Origin: Candidatus Rifleibacteriota bacterium
Lineage (GTDB): Bacteria; Muiribacteriota; Ozemobacteria; Ozemobacterales; Ozemobacteraceae
NCBI GenBank assembly: GCA_015233565.1
Contig: JADFXM010000017.1
Location: 1 to 64,000 of the forward strand
Direction of reading: 5' to 3'
DNA: 64,000 nt
Of the stretch, positions 35,422 to 44,156 are shown in pieces; the stretch's first letter is position 1, and every line of letters starts with the position of its first letter. A program made the position numbers and the translations under genes. A model generated the notes under the pieces. It saw nothing but the letters and a program-made list of their open reading frames with translations, had not been told where the DNA came from and made no database searches.

Positions 35422-36156
35422 TTATTCTATGCTGAATCCCAGGCCACCATATACTTCGGTTAATTTTATTTGATCTCCAGCTTTCCCTAGAGTTCCTCCG
35501 AATTTATAAGGCGGTGAGAAGGCGGCATCAACTCTTATGACCAGAGGATAAACAGTTTTAAACAATTTGAATTCTCCTACCTTACAACCAAGGAATATTC
35601 TTCCCAAGCCGTTTATTCCATCCTTCAAGTTGATATTTCGGTCATGTGCCCAGTTTTTAAGCGATTGGCTGAAGAAAATAAAATTACCGCCAACCCCTGC
35701 TCCATAAAAAACGTTTTTCTTGGGAGAAGTGAAAAAATAATGGTTGAAGGTGAATTGAACTCGGTCGATACGCTCCTTGTTGGGCATGTTCTGGATTAAC
35801 ATTGGTCTCCAGCCGTATTCAATAGTTTCAGATTGCTGAGCTTTTTTCTTTATAAAAGAAATTCTGGGTTCGACAAAATCCACATAGCCACTTGAATGAA
35901 AATATCTTAATCCCCATGATTGTTCAACCTTTCCAAATTTAGTGATTCTTTTTGGGGAGGAGGCTGCTTGATCATCAGGGTTGGTTTGCTCGTCAGAGTT
36001 AACCTGGGTAGTAGTGAGGGTAGCTATTTGATTTCTTTCAATAGAGGTTTGACTGGCAGAAGAAGCTGTTTGATCAGAGTAAGATGGTAAAATAGTAAGT
36101 AGCCACAAAAAACAAAATGTAAGAATGCCATAAGAAATTGAGCATTTTTTACTCAT
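35422..36156 (-). CDS. Exported protein, probable outer-membrane beta-barrel
   Basis: This 244-residue protein has a signal peptide cut near Ser-Tyr-Ser, then a Ser/Thr/Gln-rich linker (about 30-70). The rest shows alternating hydrophobic and polar residues with aromatic ends, a Gly-Ala-Gly-Val-Gly-Gly-Asn turn and a C-terminal strand ending in Gly-Gly-Leu-Gly-Phe-Ser-Ile-Glu. This suggests a small barrel, but no family is recognised. It lies 12 nt after the stop of the small membrane protein upstream, so the two are probably co-transcribed. Confidence 0.5.
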   Translation of the reverse strand: MSKKCSISYGILTFCFLWLLTILPSYSDQTASSASQTSIERNQIATLTTTQVNSDEQTNPDDQAASSPKRITKFGKVEQSWGLRYFHSSGYVDFVEPRISFIKKKAQQSETIEYGWRPMLIQNMPNKERIDRVQFTFNHYFFTSPKKNVFYGAGVGGNFIFFSQSLKNWAHDRNINLKDGINGLGRIFLGCKVGEFKLFKTVYPLVIRVDAAFSPPYKFGGTLGKAGDQIKLTEVYGGLGFSIE

Positions 36157-36168
36157 ATTAACAAAGCC

Positions 36169-36432
36169 TCACTTTGTGGAAAAAAAAGATTTTCTAAACT
36201 GCCAAATTAACGCAAAAAGAAAAAAAATGGCGGCTAAAAGCAGGAGTGAATGGGCTATTTTCTTTTGAATCTGGGGTGAGTGAGTAGGTTCCAGTTTTTC
36301 CCGAACTTTGTTAAGCTTTCCAAATCGGTTTAAAAGACCCTTTTTGGTACTGCTTTCGGGTAAAGATTCTATTGTTTTATGAAGTTCAGAGATTGCTTCA
36401 TCCAGCCCTTTGAGGGTATTGCTTTGCCACAT
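36169..36432 (-). CDS. Small tail-anchored membrane protein
   Basis: I place the start at the ATG at 36430-36432, which has a strong AAGGAGG site 11 nt upstream (complement of 36444-36450). A TTG at 36495 would add 21 residues. The 87-residue product has a helical, charged N-terminal part with a Leu-Pro-Glu-Ser-Ser motif and one C-terminal membrane segment (Leu-Leu-Leu-Leu-Ala-Ala-Ile-Phe-Phe-Leu-Phe-Ala-Leu-Ile-Trp) followed by basic residues. It is not recognised. It precedes the barrel-like gene by 12 nt. Confidence 0.6.
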   Translation of the reverse strand: MWQSNTLKGLDEAISELHKTIESLPESSTKKGLLNRFGKLNKVREKLEPTHSPQIQKKIAHSLLLLAAIFFLFALIWQFRKSFFSTK

Positions 36433-36549
36433 TTTTTGGAAATCCTCCTTGACTGTTAATACATGATTCTTAAACAATACATCAAAAATTGTCAATAAAG
36501 AATAAAAAAAGCTAAAGTCAAAAAAAAATTATGCCGATTTAACTTATGA

Positions 36550-36663
36550 AATTCAGAAATAGAATTCTGGAAAAAGAAAGTTTCCAGAAATCCATTCTGA
36601 ATGGACAACCAATCCCTAACTCCCTTTCAATGTGTCGTCCCAACGGCACATTCATTTTTTTTT
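36550..36663 (+). ncRNA. Candidate structured small RNA ending in a terminator
   Basis: On the plus strand, a perfect 7-bp hairpin (36567-36587), a 6-bp hairpin (36591-36605) and a 10-bp hairpin (36629-36638 with 36643-36652, one G-U) followed by CA and a T-run occur in series. The last is a good intrinsic terminator but follows no plus-strand gene. A weak promoter (TTGTCA at 36489, TAAAGT at 36513) is possible. It could be a small RNA or an attenuated cysS leader about 540 nt before cysS. Confidence 0.4.
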
Positions 36664-36810
36664 AGGGCCTTTTTTGGGAAGTCTCACTAGGCAAAAGGTC
36701 CGATAAATTTAAACAATTCTTTTGCCCTTAATATAGATTTTTTAACCGTTCTTTCTTATTCAGCTTCAAATGGTGATTAAAGTGCGAATTTGCTATCTTG
36801 TTCCCAGCAA

Positions 36811-36956
36811 GAAATTGGAAAAATGCTTGACTTCTAAGACTAAATCAACAAAAGCGCAGAAAATTCGGAAAAAATATTGTCTCGCGAAGTTTTTTTTGAA
36901 TTACTGGTTAATTGCCAATGTCAATACGAATTTAATTTTTGTAGCTATCTTCCTCC
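36811..36956 (-). repeat. Dispersed repeat R2, copy C
   Basis: Reverse-oriented copy of the R2 family (4884-5021, 30454-30597). It is followed after 21 bp by copy D in the same orientation, giving a tandem pair with a period of about 165 bp. Confidence 0.75.
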
Positions 36957-36977
36957 CTGGAATTACTTGAAGTGCAT

Positions 36978-37117
36978 CAGCGAAAAAGAGTAAAAATACT
37001 TGACTTATAAACCAGAACCAACGCTAGTGCAGAAAATTGGGGAAAAATAATTTTTCGCCAATTTTTTGAATTGTATGGTTATTTGCCTATGTCAATACGA
37101 ATTTACCTTTTGTTGAT
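36978..37117 (-). repeat. Dispersed repeat R2, copy D
   Basis: Reverse-oriented R2 copy, closest to copy A in the GGTTTATAAGTCAAGT end. An open frame joined to cysS runs through its right part, which is a reason to place the cysS start further downstream at 37200. Confidence 0.75.
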
Positions 37118-37199
37118 GAAGTGCATATTAATACTTTCTGTCATTCAAGAAAAGTGCTATAATATTTCCTCATTTTTTCTGAATACTGGGAGAGCAAAA

Positions 37200-38648
37200 A
37201 TGTCAATATTTTTATATAACACTTTAACGAGATCTAAAGAAGAATTTAAACCATTGGTTCCGGGCCACGTGGGGATATATGTCTGTGGCCCTACTGTTTA
37301 TGGCCCTCCCCATTTGGGGCATGCAAAGAGCTATATTTCTTTTGACGTTCTGGTTAAACACTTGCGGGCCCGTGGAAACAAAGTAAGATACGTTCAGAAT
37401 ATAACAGATGTTGGGCATTTAACTGATGATGCGGATGCCGGTGAAGACAAGATTCAGAAACAAGCAAGAATCGATCAGGTTCATCCTTTTGAGATCGTTG
37501 ATAAATACATGTTCCAATATTTCCAGGACATGGGAAGGTTGAAAATCGCTCCTCCGAATTTTTACGTAAGAGCGACTCAACACATCGGAGAACAGATTGA
37601 GGCTGTTGCAAAGTTGATTGAAAAGGCGCATGCGTATGAAAAGGATGGAAACGTTTATTTTGAAGTTAAAACTTTTCCATCATACGGGAAGCTCTCAGGG
37701 CGGCACCTTGACGATCAAAGGGAGAGCGGGCGTGTCGAATCAAGATCAGATAAACGTGATCCAAGGGATTTTGCGCTTTGGAAAAAAGCTGAGCCGAATC
37801 ACATATTGCGTTGGAATTCTCCGTGGGGACCGGGTTACCCGGGTTGGCACATTGAATGCTCTGTAATGAGCATAAAATATCTGGGTGAAACATTTGATAT
37901 TCACGGAGGGGGATTGGAAAACAGTTTTCCTCACCATGAGTGTGAAATTGCGCAGGGCGAATGCTTAACAGAAAAGCCGTTTGCCAATTACTGGATTCAT
38001 AACAACATGGTAACAGTAGACGGTGTAAAAATGGGAAAATCGCTTGGAAACTTTAAGACTTGCGAAGATCTTCTTTCCAGACATTCAGCTGAAGCAATCC
38101 GGGCTTTTGTTTTGACAACACATTATCGGTCGCCGGCAAATTATACTGAGGAAGCTATTACGGCAGCTTCCACTGGATTGAACCGACTTTCCGCTTTAGT
38201 TTCCTCGCTTTCAACTGTAGTCGAGGGAAAACTGACTTCTGCGAAACCTGACCACGAGATTCTTGAAATAGCCTCAAAAGCAGATCGGGAAATTGGTGAA
38301 GCCTTGGATGATGATCTCGACACCCCTGGAGCCATAGGTCTTTTATATAGCTTTGTTACTGATATTAATAGGGTCACAATTGGCAGAGCGATTTCTTCTG
38401 ATTCTGCAAATGAGGTTTTGCGGGTTTTGAATTTTTGGGGAAAGGATGTTCTTGGAATTATCCCTCAGTGCAATAATGTCAATAGCGATTTAAATGTCGC
38501 CCCATTGATGGATCTCATTATCGAAATCAGAAAAGAAATGAAAGCTTCGAAGAGATTTGATCTTGCAGACAAAATTAGGGATAAAGTAAAAGAAGCTGGT
38601 TTGATAATTGAAGATACTCGAGAAGGTGCCAGATGGCGGCGGAATTAA
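37200..38648 (+). CDS. cysS: Cysteinyl-tRNA synthetase
   Basis: This 482-residue class I synthetase charges tRNA-Cys. The early Tyr-Val-Cys-Gly-Pro-Thr-Val-Tyr block supplies a zinc-binding Cys. HIGH appears as His-Leu-Gly-His, the zinc ligands continue as Trp-His-Ile-Glu-Cys-Ser and His-His-Glu-Cys-Glu, and KMSKS appears as Lys-Met-Gly-Lys-Ser. I start at 37200, preceded by GGGAGAG; the open frame reaches 37071, but that part overlaps an R2 repeat and has no site. It is followed by mini-RNase III and rlmB, the same order as in Bacillus (cysS-mrnC-rlmB). Confidence 0.96.
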   Translation: MSIFLYNTLTRSKEEFKPLVPGHVGIYVCGPTVYGPPHLGHAKSYISFDVLVKHLRARGNKVRYVQNITDVGHLTDDADAGEDKIQKQARIDQVHPFEIVDKYMFQYFQDMGRLKIAPPNFYVRATQHIGEQIEAVAKLIEKAHAYEKDGNVYFEVKTFPSYGKLSGRHLDDQRESGRVESRSDKRDPRDFALWKKAEPNHILRWNSPWGPGYPGWHIECSVMSIKYLGETFDIHGGGLENSFPHHECEIAQGECLTEKPFANYWIHNNMVTVDGVKMGKSLGNFKTCEDLLSRHSAEAIRAFVLTTHYRSPANYTEEAITAASTGLNRLSALVSSLSTVVEGKLTSAKPDHEILEIASKADREIGEALDDDLDTPGAIGLLYSFVTDINRVTIGRAISSDSANEVLRVLNFWGKDVLGIIPQCNNVNSDLNVAPLMDLIIEIRKEMKASKRFDLADKIRDKVKEAGLIIEDTREGARWRRN

Positions 38649-38755
38649 AGGAAACTCGTGTTTTCTCGATGGTTAGGGGTGTATAAAATTAAAGGAACTT
38701 TGAGGTAATCAAAAATCTCACCCCGAATCGTTGATTTGTTTTTGGAGGTTCTGGG

Positions 38756-39298
38756 TTGCGGCCGAAAATGAGTCCAGCAATTAGAGAACCTCCAGAGAGT
38801 AGGAAAATTCACAAAATAAAAATGGTTTCTGATAAATATAAATTTCTGCTCGAAACTCCCTGGCAAGAGGCTGAAGTGATAAAGCTTCCAGCTCGAATGC
38901 TGGCCTATTTGGGGGACAGTATTTTTGAGGTCGGAATGCGGATCAGAAATATGGGACCGACGAGTGAGACTGCAAAAATGCAGCATCTCACTGTTAGCCA
39001 GATGGTCTGCGGGAGCAGTCAAGCAGATTTTTTTTCAAAGCTGATCGAAAAAGTATCACCGTATGAAGTTGGTCTCTTGAAAAGTTGGCGGAATGCCAAG
39101 CTTCCCAATCGTCCCCACGCAGGGTTTAGCCGGGTGGAGTATGCAAGAAGCACGGCTTTTGAAGCCTGGGTGGGATACCTTTTTTTGACTGGCCGTCATG
39201 AAAGATTGGCGGAATTATTTAAATGGTGTATGGAAGAAAACAATGAAAGAACATTATCACGGCAAGAAAGTTCCACCCCAGAAGGGGCATCCGAGTAG
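38756..39298 (+). CDS. mrnC: Mini-ribonuclease III
   Basis: This 180-residue protein is a stand-alone RNase III catalytic domain without the dsRNA-binding domain. The key motif Ala-Tyr-Leu-Gly-Asp-Ser-Ile-Phe-Glu is clear. A conserved Arg-Ser-Thr-Ala-Phe-Glu-Ala-Trp-Val-Gly-Tyr-Leu with the second acidic residue follows. In B. subtilis it matures 23S rRNA. I use the TTG at 38756, 8 nt after GGAGG; the ATG at 38768 has no site. Mini-III is common in Gram-positives and plants, and less common in LPS-bearing bacteria. It overlaps rlmB by 56 nt. Confidence 0.9.
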   Translation: MRPKMSPAIREPPESRKIHKIKMVSDKYKFLLETPWQEAEVIKLPARMLAYLGDSIFEVGMRIRNMGPTSETAKMQHLTVSQMVCGSSQADFFSKLIEKVSPYEVGLLKSWRNAKLPNRPHAGFSRVEYARSTAFEAWVGYLFLTGRHERLAELFKWCMEENNERTLSRQESSTPEGASE

Positions 39299-40055
39299 AC
39301 AATCGAATCCCGAGCAGACATCTCTTTGGGTCCGGGGACGACATGAGGTTTTTTCGGTTTTAAAATCTGACCAGCAGATAACCCGGATTTTCCTGGGAGC
39401 GAATGCAACTGGTGGGTTGATTAATGATATAAGGCTTGTTGCGGAAAAGAGAAAAATTCAGATTGAAGCAATTTCGAGTGAATTGCTGGAGCAAAAATCC
39501 GGAGGAAAATGTCAGGGCTGTGCGGCACTGATAAAAGAATTCCAGTATAAAACTCTTGATGCGGTTCTTGATAGTGTACGAGCAAAAAAGAGAGTGGTTT
39601 TGTGTGCTCTTAATAACGTCGAGGATCCGCGAAATCTCGGAGCAATAATTCGGACAGCAGAAGCCGCTGGAGCAGCAGGAGTAATCATTCCGGAAAGACG
39701 CTCGGCAGGAGTAACAGAGTGGGCAATTTCGACGTCACAGGGTGCGGCATTTTCCCTTCCGATTATAAAGGTGGTAAACTTAGGTGACACCCTGGAAAAG
39801 TTGAAAGCTGAAAATTTCTGGATCGTGGGATTATCAGAGGCATCTCCAAAAAGATACGACGAGTTTGAGTATCCTGAGAAAGTGGTACTAGTTGCAGGTG
39901 GCGAGGACGTTGGCCTTGGGAGCCGAGTAAAAAGTGTGTGTGACGAAACGGTTAGAATTCCGCTCTTAGGGTGTACCCCATCGTTAAATGTTTCTGTCAG
40001 TGTTGCCATCGCTTTATTTGAAATACAGAGGAAGTTCGGGTTTGAAAATAAATAA
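39243..40055 (+). CDS. rlmB: 23S rRNA 2'-O-methyltransferase, RlmB/TrmH (SpoU) family
   Basis: This 270-residue protein has the N-terminal SpoU substrate-binding domain (Trp-Val-Arg-Gly-Arg-His-Glu-Val) and the trefoil-knot methyltransferase motifs: Asn-Val-x-Asp-Pro-Arg-Asn-Leu-Gly-Ala, Gly-Gly-Glu-Asp-x-Gly-Leu and Ile-Pro-Leu-Leu-Gly...Ser-Leu-Asn-Val-Ser-Val. RlmB methylates a guanosine in 23S rRNA. I start at 39243 with GGAAG just upstream; the frame extends to 39198 inside mrnC. It ends just before the tRNA cluster. Confidence 0.9.
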   Translation: MKEHYHGKKVPPQKGHPSRQSNPEQTSLWVRGRHEVFSVLKSDQQITRIFLGANATGGLINDIRLVAEKRKIQIEAISSELLEQKSGGKCQGCAALIKEFQYKTLDAVLDSVRAKKRVVLCALNNVEDPRNLGAIIRTAEAAGAAGVIIPERRSAGVTEWAISTSQGAAFSLPIIKVVNLGDTLEKLKAENFWIVGLSEASPKRYDEFEYPEKVVLVAGGEDVGLGSRVKSVCDETVRIPLLGCTPSLNVSVSVAIALFEIQRKFGFENK

Positions 40056-40150
40056 AATTTTGCAAAAAAAATAGTTGACTTGGAGAGGATTTTCCCATAT
40101 AATTCACAAATACGGTTGCAGTATACGATTATTCGCAATAAAATTTTTAT

Positions 40151-40223
40151 GCCGGCGTAGCTCAATTGGCAGAGCAGCTGATTTGTAATCAGCAGGTTGC
40201 GGGTTCGAGTCCCTTCGTCGGCT
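40151..40223 (+). tRNA. tRNA-Thr (anticodon TGT)
   Basis: This 73-nt cloverleaf has acceptor stem GCCGGCG/CGTCGGC (one G-U) and an anticodon stem GCTGA/TCAGC with loop TTTGTAA, giving TGT. The T-arm has GGTTCGAGTCC. No CCA is encoded. First gene of a Thr-Tyr-Thr cluster directly before tuf. Confidence 0.95.
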
Positions 40224-40237
40224 TGAGTGAGAATTGC

Positions 40238-40320
40238 GGAGAGGTGCCCGAGTGGCTAAAGGGGGCAGACTGTAAATCTGTTGGCTGACGCCTACGGTGG
40301 TTCGAATCCATCCCTCTCCA
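40238..40320 (+). tRNA. tRNA-Tyr (anticodon GTA)
   Basis: This 83-nt class II tRNA has acceptor stem GGAGAGG/CCTCTCC, anticodon loop CTGTAAA with GTA, a long variable arm and T-loop GTTCGAATC. Two other tRNAs flank it. Confidence 0.95.
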
Positions 40321-40328
40321 ATGTGTTT

Positions 40329-40401
40329 GCCCGTGTAGCTCAGGCGGTAGAGCACTTGCATGGTAAGCAAGAGGTCACCGGTTCAATCCCGGTCGCGGGC
40401 T
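40329..40401 (+). tRNA. tRNA-Thr (anticodon GGT)
   Basis: This 73-nt tRNA has acceptor stem GCCCGTG/CGCGGGC (one G-U), anticodon stem CTTGC/GCAAG and loop ATGGTAA, giving GGT. It ends 36 nt before tuf. In E. coli the matching cluster is Thr-Tyr-Gly-Thr-tufB; the tRNA-Gly is absent here. Confidence 0.95.
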
Positions 40402-40437
40402 TTTATTTTTATCGCTAAAAAAAATCAGGAGGCCCAC

Positions 40438-41640
40438 ATGGCTAAGGAAACTTTTGTTAGAACAAAGCCCCACGTAAACGTAGGAACAATAGGTCACATT
40501 GATCACGGCAAAACGACCTTGACATCGGCCATTACGCTCAGCGCTTCCAAACTTGGGAGAGCAAAGGCTATGGCTTATGATCAGATCGATTCTGCGCCCG
40601 AAGAAAAAGCGCGAGGAATTACGATCAATACTTGCCATGTTGAATATGAGTCAGATAAGCGACATTATGCCCACGTTGATTGTCCGGGCCATGCTGATTA
40701 TATTAAGAACATGATCACTGGTGCTGCCCAGATGGACGGCGCGATTCTGGTCGTTTCTGCTGCTGATGGTCCAATGCCTCAGACCAAGGAGCACGTTCTT
40801 CTCGCAAGACAAGTTGGCGTTCCTTTTATTGTTGTATTTCTGAACAAATGCGACATGGTTGATGATCCTGAACTGCTTGATTTGGTTGAACTTGAAGTTC
40901 GTGATCTTCTCAATAAATATGAATTTCCTGGGGATAAAACTCCAATCATTCGCGGAAGTGCATTGAAAGCAATGGAAGCCGGTGGTGAAGGCCCGGCAGC
41001 TGAATGCATTAAGCTGCTTCTCAAGACTCTTGATGAATATATTCCTGAACCACAGCGCGCTCTTGATAAACCTTTCTTGATGCCAATCGAAGATGTTTTC
41101 ACAATCACTGGTCGCGGAACTGTTGTTACCGGACGTTGTGAACGTGGAATCGTAAAAGTTGGTGAGCCAATTGAAATCGTTGGTTTAATGGATGAGCCCA
41201 AAGCTACAGTCTGCACAGGTGTTGAAATGTTCAGAAAATTGCTTGATCAAGGCCAGGCTGGCGACAATATCGGCGTACTCCTCAGAGGAATTGAAAAGAA
41301 AGATGTCGAACGTGGAATGGTTCTTGCTAAACCCAAAAGCATTACTCCCCACAAGAGATTCAAAGCATCAGTTTATATTCTGTCAAAAGAAGAGGGTGGA
41401 CGTCACACTCCGTTCTTCACTGGATACAGACCCCAATTCTACTTCCGAACTACCGATGTCACAGGTGTTGCCACTCTTCCCGAGGGACGAGAAATGGTTA
41501 TGCCAGGGGACCGTGTAGATTTGATTTGCGAATTGATAACTCCAATTGCTTGTGAAAAGGAATTGCGATTTGCCATTCGTGAAGGTGGACACACCGTTGG
41601 TGCAGGGGTTGTTACCGACATCCTTCCTGAAGTTAAATAA
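40438..41640 (+). CDS. tuf: Elongation factor Tu
   Basis: This 400-residue GTPase delivers aminoacyl-tRNA to the ribosome. It starts at the ATG after AGGAGG and shows G1 Gly-His-Ile-Asp-His-Gly-Lys-Thr, switch Arg-Gly-Ile-Thr-Ile, G3 Asp-Cys-Pro-Gly-His, G4 Asn-Lys-Cys-Asp and the C-terminal domains. It follows the tRNA cluster and precedes rpmG-trnW-secE-nusG. Confidence 0.98.
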   Translation: MAKETFVRTKPHVNVGTIGHIDHGKTTLTSAITLSASKLGRAKAMAYDQIDSAPEEKARGITINTCHVEYESDKRHYAHVDCPGHADYIKNMITGAAQMDGAILVVSAADGPMPQTKEHVLLARQVGVPFIVVFLNKCDMVDDPELLDLVELEVRDLLNKYEFPGDKTPIIRGSALKAMEAGGEGPAAECIKLLLKTLDEYIPEPQRALDKPFLMPIEDVFTITGRGTVVTGRCERGIVKVGEPIEIVGLMDEPKATVCTGVEMFRKLLDQGQAGDNIGVLLRGIEKKDVERGMVLAKPKSITPHKRFKASVYILSKEEGGRHTPFFTGYRPQFYFRTTDVTGVATLPEGREMVMPGDRVDLICELITPIACEKELRFAIREGGHTVGAGVVTDILPEVK

Positions 41641-41653
41641 TTAGTAATTCATT

Positions 41654-41684
41654 GGGGGGGCGGGGTAATACCGCTCCCCTTATT
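41654..41684 (+). terminator. Possible weak terminator or processing hairpin after tuf
   Basis: A G-rich/C-rich hairpin (about 41656-41663 with 41671-41679, with a bulge) is followed by a short TTATT. It lies 15 nt after the tuf stop and may reduce read-through to rpmG. Confidence 0.35.
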
Positions 41685-41719
41685 ATCGAAATGCCGGCGC
41701 AAAATGCTGGAGGTGGTAT

Positions 41720-41869
41720 ATGAGAGAACAAATTACATTGGTTTGCACAGTTTGTAAACGTAAGAACTATTCTACAATGAAGAATCGCAGAAATGATCCT
41801 GACAGGATCGAGCTCAAGAAATACTGTTCACACGATAAGAAGCACACCCCGCACAAAGAGGGCAAGTGA
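41720..41869 (+). CDS. rpmG: Ribosomal protein L33
   Basis: This 49-residue protein begins MREQITLVC and has the zinc-binding Cys-x2-Cys near the N-terminus (Cys-Thr-Val-Cys); the second pair is reduced to Tyr-Cys-Ser-His. L33 is a 50S subunit protein. GGAGGTGG precedes the ATG, and the gene sits where L33 usually lies, just before tRNA-Trp and secE. Confidence 0.93.
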   Translation: MREQITLVCTVCKRKNYSTMKNRRNDPDRIELKKYCSHDKKHTPHKEGK

Positions 41870-41875
41870 TTTTCT

Positions 41876-41948
41876 AGGCCAGTAGCTCAATTGGTAGAGC
41901 ACCGGTCTCCAAAACCGGGGGTTGGGGGTTCGATTCCCTCCTGGCCTG
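41876..41948 (+). tRNA. tRNA-Trp (anticodon CCA)
   Basis: This 73-nt tRNA has acceptor stem AGGCCAG/CTGGCCT with a G discriminator, anticodon stem CCGGT/ACCGG and loop CTCCAAA, giving CCA. It starts 6 nt after rpmG and ends about 30 nt before secE, a common arrangement. Confidence 0.95.
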
Positions 41949-41977
41949 TTGAAACGCAAAGTACCAGGTGGGAGCGC

Positions 41978-42202
41978 ATGGAAAAAATAAGATCAACATA
42001 TAAAGATTTTGTAAAGTACTTGAGTGATGTCTGGAACGAAGTTCGGCCCGGAAAAGGCCGAGTAGTGTGGCCCGGATTCGATATGATCAAACAAGCCACT
42101 TGGGTGGTTATTGTTTCTTCATTTGGAATCGGTTTATTTATAGGTGCAATGGACCTTCTTCTCGGAGAAGTTCTGAAGCTCATTATCGGCGGAAGGATGT
42201 AG
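41978..42202 (+). CDS. secE: Preprotein translocase subunit SecE
   Basis: This 74-residue membrane protein has an amphipathic N-terminal helix with Val-Trp-Asn-Glu-Val-Arg-Pro, the conserved SecE cytoplasmic motif, and one C-terminal transmembrane helix. I start at 41978, preceded by GGTGGGAG; the longer open frame runs back into tRNA-Trp and cannot be coding. SecE clamps SecY. nusG follows. Confidence 0.94.
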   Translation: MEKIRSTYKDFVKYLSDVWNEVRPGKGRVVWPGFDMIKQATWVVIVSSFGIGLFIGAMDLLLGEVLKLIIGGRM

Positions 42203-42212
42203 AGGCGTTCCC

Positions 42213-42764
42213 GTGTCTATTGATATTTCAAAAGCAAAATGGTATGTCGTTCATACCCACTCCGGCTCAGAATACAAGGTAAAAAAGAACCTGGAACATC
42301 GAACCGAATTGCTTGGAAAGAAAGATCGGATTTTTAAAGTTTTAGTCCCAACTGAAAACCAAGAGCGAGTTCAAGACGGAGAGCGGGTTACCCAAACCAG
42401 GAAAATATATCCGGGGTATGTCCTAGTCCAAATGGATCTTGATGATGATACATGGACGGTAGTAAAAAATACACCAGGAGTAACCGGTTTTGTCGGTTTG
42501 GGAGATAAACCGACTCCATTGCATGATAAGGAAGTTCAAAATGTTCTAAGAGCCGCCGGATTAGGGCCGCAAAGATCAGCAGCGCTTACTCCGCTCGGGT
42601 TTACTGAAGGACAAACAGTTAAGATAATTGATGGCCCGTTTACTGATTTCATTGGAGTGATCAAGGAAATCAACCAGGAAAAGAGAAAAGCCAAGGTTTT
42701 GGTTTTTATATTTGGACGTGATACGGCTATTGAAGTTGATCTGATTCAACTTGAAGAAGCCTAG
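42213..42764 (+). CDS. nusG: Transcription termination/antitermination protein NusG
   Basis: This 183-residue protein starts with GTG and has the NGN domain motif Lys-Trp-Tyr-Val-Val-His-Thr-x-Ser-Gly-x-Glu, then Pro-Gly-Tyr-Val-Leu-Val. The KOW domain has [11 protein letters not shown]. It binds RNA polymerase and Rho or ribosomes. It is co-transcribed with secE and the L11 operon. Confidence 0.96.
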   Translation: MSIDISKAKWYVVHTHSGSEYKVKKNLEHRTELLGKKDRIFKVLVPTENQERVQDGERVTQTRKIYPGYVLVQMDLDDDTWTVVKNTPGVTGFVGLGDKPTPLHDKEVQNVLRAAGLGPQRSAALTPLGFTEGQTVKIIDGPFTDFIGVIKEINQEKRKAKVLVFIFGRDTAIEVDLIQLEEA

Positions 42765-42778
42765 ACAGGAGATTTACC

Positions 42779-43204
42779 ATGGCAAAAAAGATCACCGCAT
42801 TTGTAAAGCTTCAAATTCCCGCCGGAAAAGCAAATCCGGCTCCCCCAGTAGGTCCTGCTTTGGGGCAACATGGCGTTAACATTATGGATTTTTGCAAAAC
42901 GTTTAACGCCCGGACTCAAAAAGAGGGTGATGCGATTATACCAGTCGTTATCACCGTTTACAGTGATCGGTCTTATACTTTCATCACCAAAACGCCACCA
43001 ATGGCCTATCTTTTGAAGAAAGCCGCAAAGATCGATAAAGGTTCAGCAACTCCAGGGCGAACAAAACTTGGAAAAGTCAATTCAGCGCAGGTTAAAGAAA
43101 TTGCTCAGAAAAAAATGTCTGACTTGACTGCAGGCAGCCTTGATGCAGCTATGTCAATGGTTAAAGGAAGCGCCCGAAGTATGGGAATGGAAGTTGTTGA
43201 TTAA
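42779..43204 (+). CDS. rplK: Ribosomal protein L11
   Basis: This 141-residue protein has the L11 start Lys-Leu-Gln-Ile-Pro-Ala-Gly-Lys-Ala-x-[11 protein letters not shown] and a Met-Gly-Met-Glu-Val-x C-terminus. It binds the GTPase centre of 23S rRNA. AGGAG precedes the ATG. Confidence 0.97.
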   Translation: MAKKITAFVKLQIPAGKANPAPPVGPALGQHGVNIMDFCKTFNARTQKEGDAIIPVVITVYSDRSYTFITKTPPMAYLLKKAAKIDKGSATPGRTKLGKVNSAQVKEIAQKKMSDLTAGSLDAAMSMVKGSARSMGMEVVD

Positions 43205-43275
43205 TTGTACTAACGGTTTTGGAAATCAGTTTTCTTAAATTCTATTTTGAAATTTGACGAAAGGAGGATATGCAA

Positions 43276-43992
43276 ATGCCGAAACACTCTAAGCGGTTCA
43301 ATAAAGCTTTGACAGAGCACTCTACTCAAAAGAGTTATACTCCTGAAGAAGCTTTTAAAAATGTGAAAGCTACTGCCACTGCGAAATTTGATGAAACTAT
43401 TGACATTGCAATTCGCACTTGCCTTGACCCGAAATATGCTGATCAGCAGTTAAGGAACAGCGTTGTTCTCCCACACGGCGTGGGAAAAGTTACCCGAGTT
43501 GTTGTTTTTGCAGCCGGTGAAAAAGCCAAGGAAGCAGAAGCCGCAGGAGCAGACTTCGTTGGCGCTCAGGATTTGACCGCCAAAATCGAGGGAGGCTGGA
43601 CTGATTTTGACGCAGCTGTTGCAACGCCCGATATGATGAAATTCGTCGGAAAATTAGGTCGAATTCTTGGTCCTCGCAATCTTATGCCCAACCCCAAAGT
43701 TGGAACGGTTACGATGGATATCGGAAAAGTTGTACAGGAACTGAAATCTGGTAAGGTTCAGTATCGCGTTGAAAAAGCCGGCATCATCCATTCGATACTT
43801 GGTAAAGCATCGTTTGGCCCCCAAAAGCTGACAGAGAACTTTATGGCTTTATTCGCAGCAATATTGAAGGCTAAACCCGCTGGTGCCAAGGGAACATATA
43901 TTAAAGGAATCACAGTAAGCTCAACTATGGGTCCCGGATACACTGTTGATCCGAACCTAGCACGGGCTACCGTTGAAAAAACAGCTGTATAA
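43276..43992 (+). CDS. rplA: Ribosomal protein L1
   Basis: This 238-residue protein shows the L1 signatures [14 protein letters not shown]-x-Gly-Thr-Val and Ser-Thr-Met-Gly-Pro-Gly. The ATG at 43276 sits 9 nt after AAAGGAGG; the one at 43270 is only 3 nt from it, so I choose the former. L1 can also repress its own operon in other bacteria. Confidence 0.96.
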   Translation: MPKHSKRFNKALTEHSTQKSYTPEEAFKNVKATATAKFDETIDIAIRTCLDPKYADQQLRNSVVLPHGVGKVTRVVVFAAGEKAKEAEAAGADFVGAQDLTAKIEGGWTDFDAAVATPDMMKFVGKLGRILGPRNLMPNPKVGTVTMDIGKVVQELKSGKVQYRVEKAGIIHSILGKASFGPQKLTENFMALFAAILKAKPAGAKGTYIKGITVSSTMGPGYTVDPNLARATVEKTAV

Positions 43993-44147
43993 AATTCTAT
44001 TTGCTAATTAATAGGTCAGAGACCGCAGGTCATTTATGTTAATCGGTTAAAACCGGCCTGCATAGACCGAAAGAAAAAGTAATTAAAAAAACTTTCGGTA
44101 TAGAACCGAAAGTTTTTTTTTCGATGTTTTAAAATCCGAAAAAGGAG
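43993..44147 (+). ncRNA. L10-type leader with terminator/antiterminator before rplJ
   Basis: The leader contains repeated GACCG/ACCGGCCTG-type pairing elements as in ribosomal protein L10 leaders. A perfect 11-bp terminator hairpin (44089-44099 with 44105-44115) with a T9 run follows. The 8-nt sequence ACCGAAAG at 44066-44073 is identical to the 3' arm of the terminator, so it can pair with 44092-44099 instead, giving a mutually exclusive antiterminator. This predicts attenuation by L10(L12)4 binding. Confidence 0.75.
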
Positions 44148-44156
44148 GTGAAAACT

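Larger units (their letters stand above)
36433..37199. other. Intergenic region with a structured RNA candidate and two R2 repeats
   Basis: The gap separates the minus-strand membrane protein from cysS. It contains successive hairpins ending in a terminator (36550-36663) and two R2 repeats in tandem (36811-36956, 36978-37117). I see no T-box specifier or T-box motif for cysS regulation. Confidence 0.55.

Noticed and set aside
37071..37199. N-terminal extension of cysS
   Set aside because: It overlaps an R2 repeat, adds hydrophobic residues not found in the family, and a good start with ribosome binding site exists at 37200.
36433..37199. T-box riboswitch for cysS
   Set aside because: There is a terminator, but no T-box (TGGNACCGCG-like) sequence or specifier loop was found.
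41891..41977. N-terminal extension of secE into tRNA-Trp
   Set aside because: It would translate the tRNA gene; the ATG at 41978 has a ribosome binding site and gives the normal SecE length.
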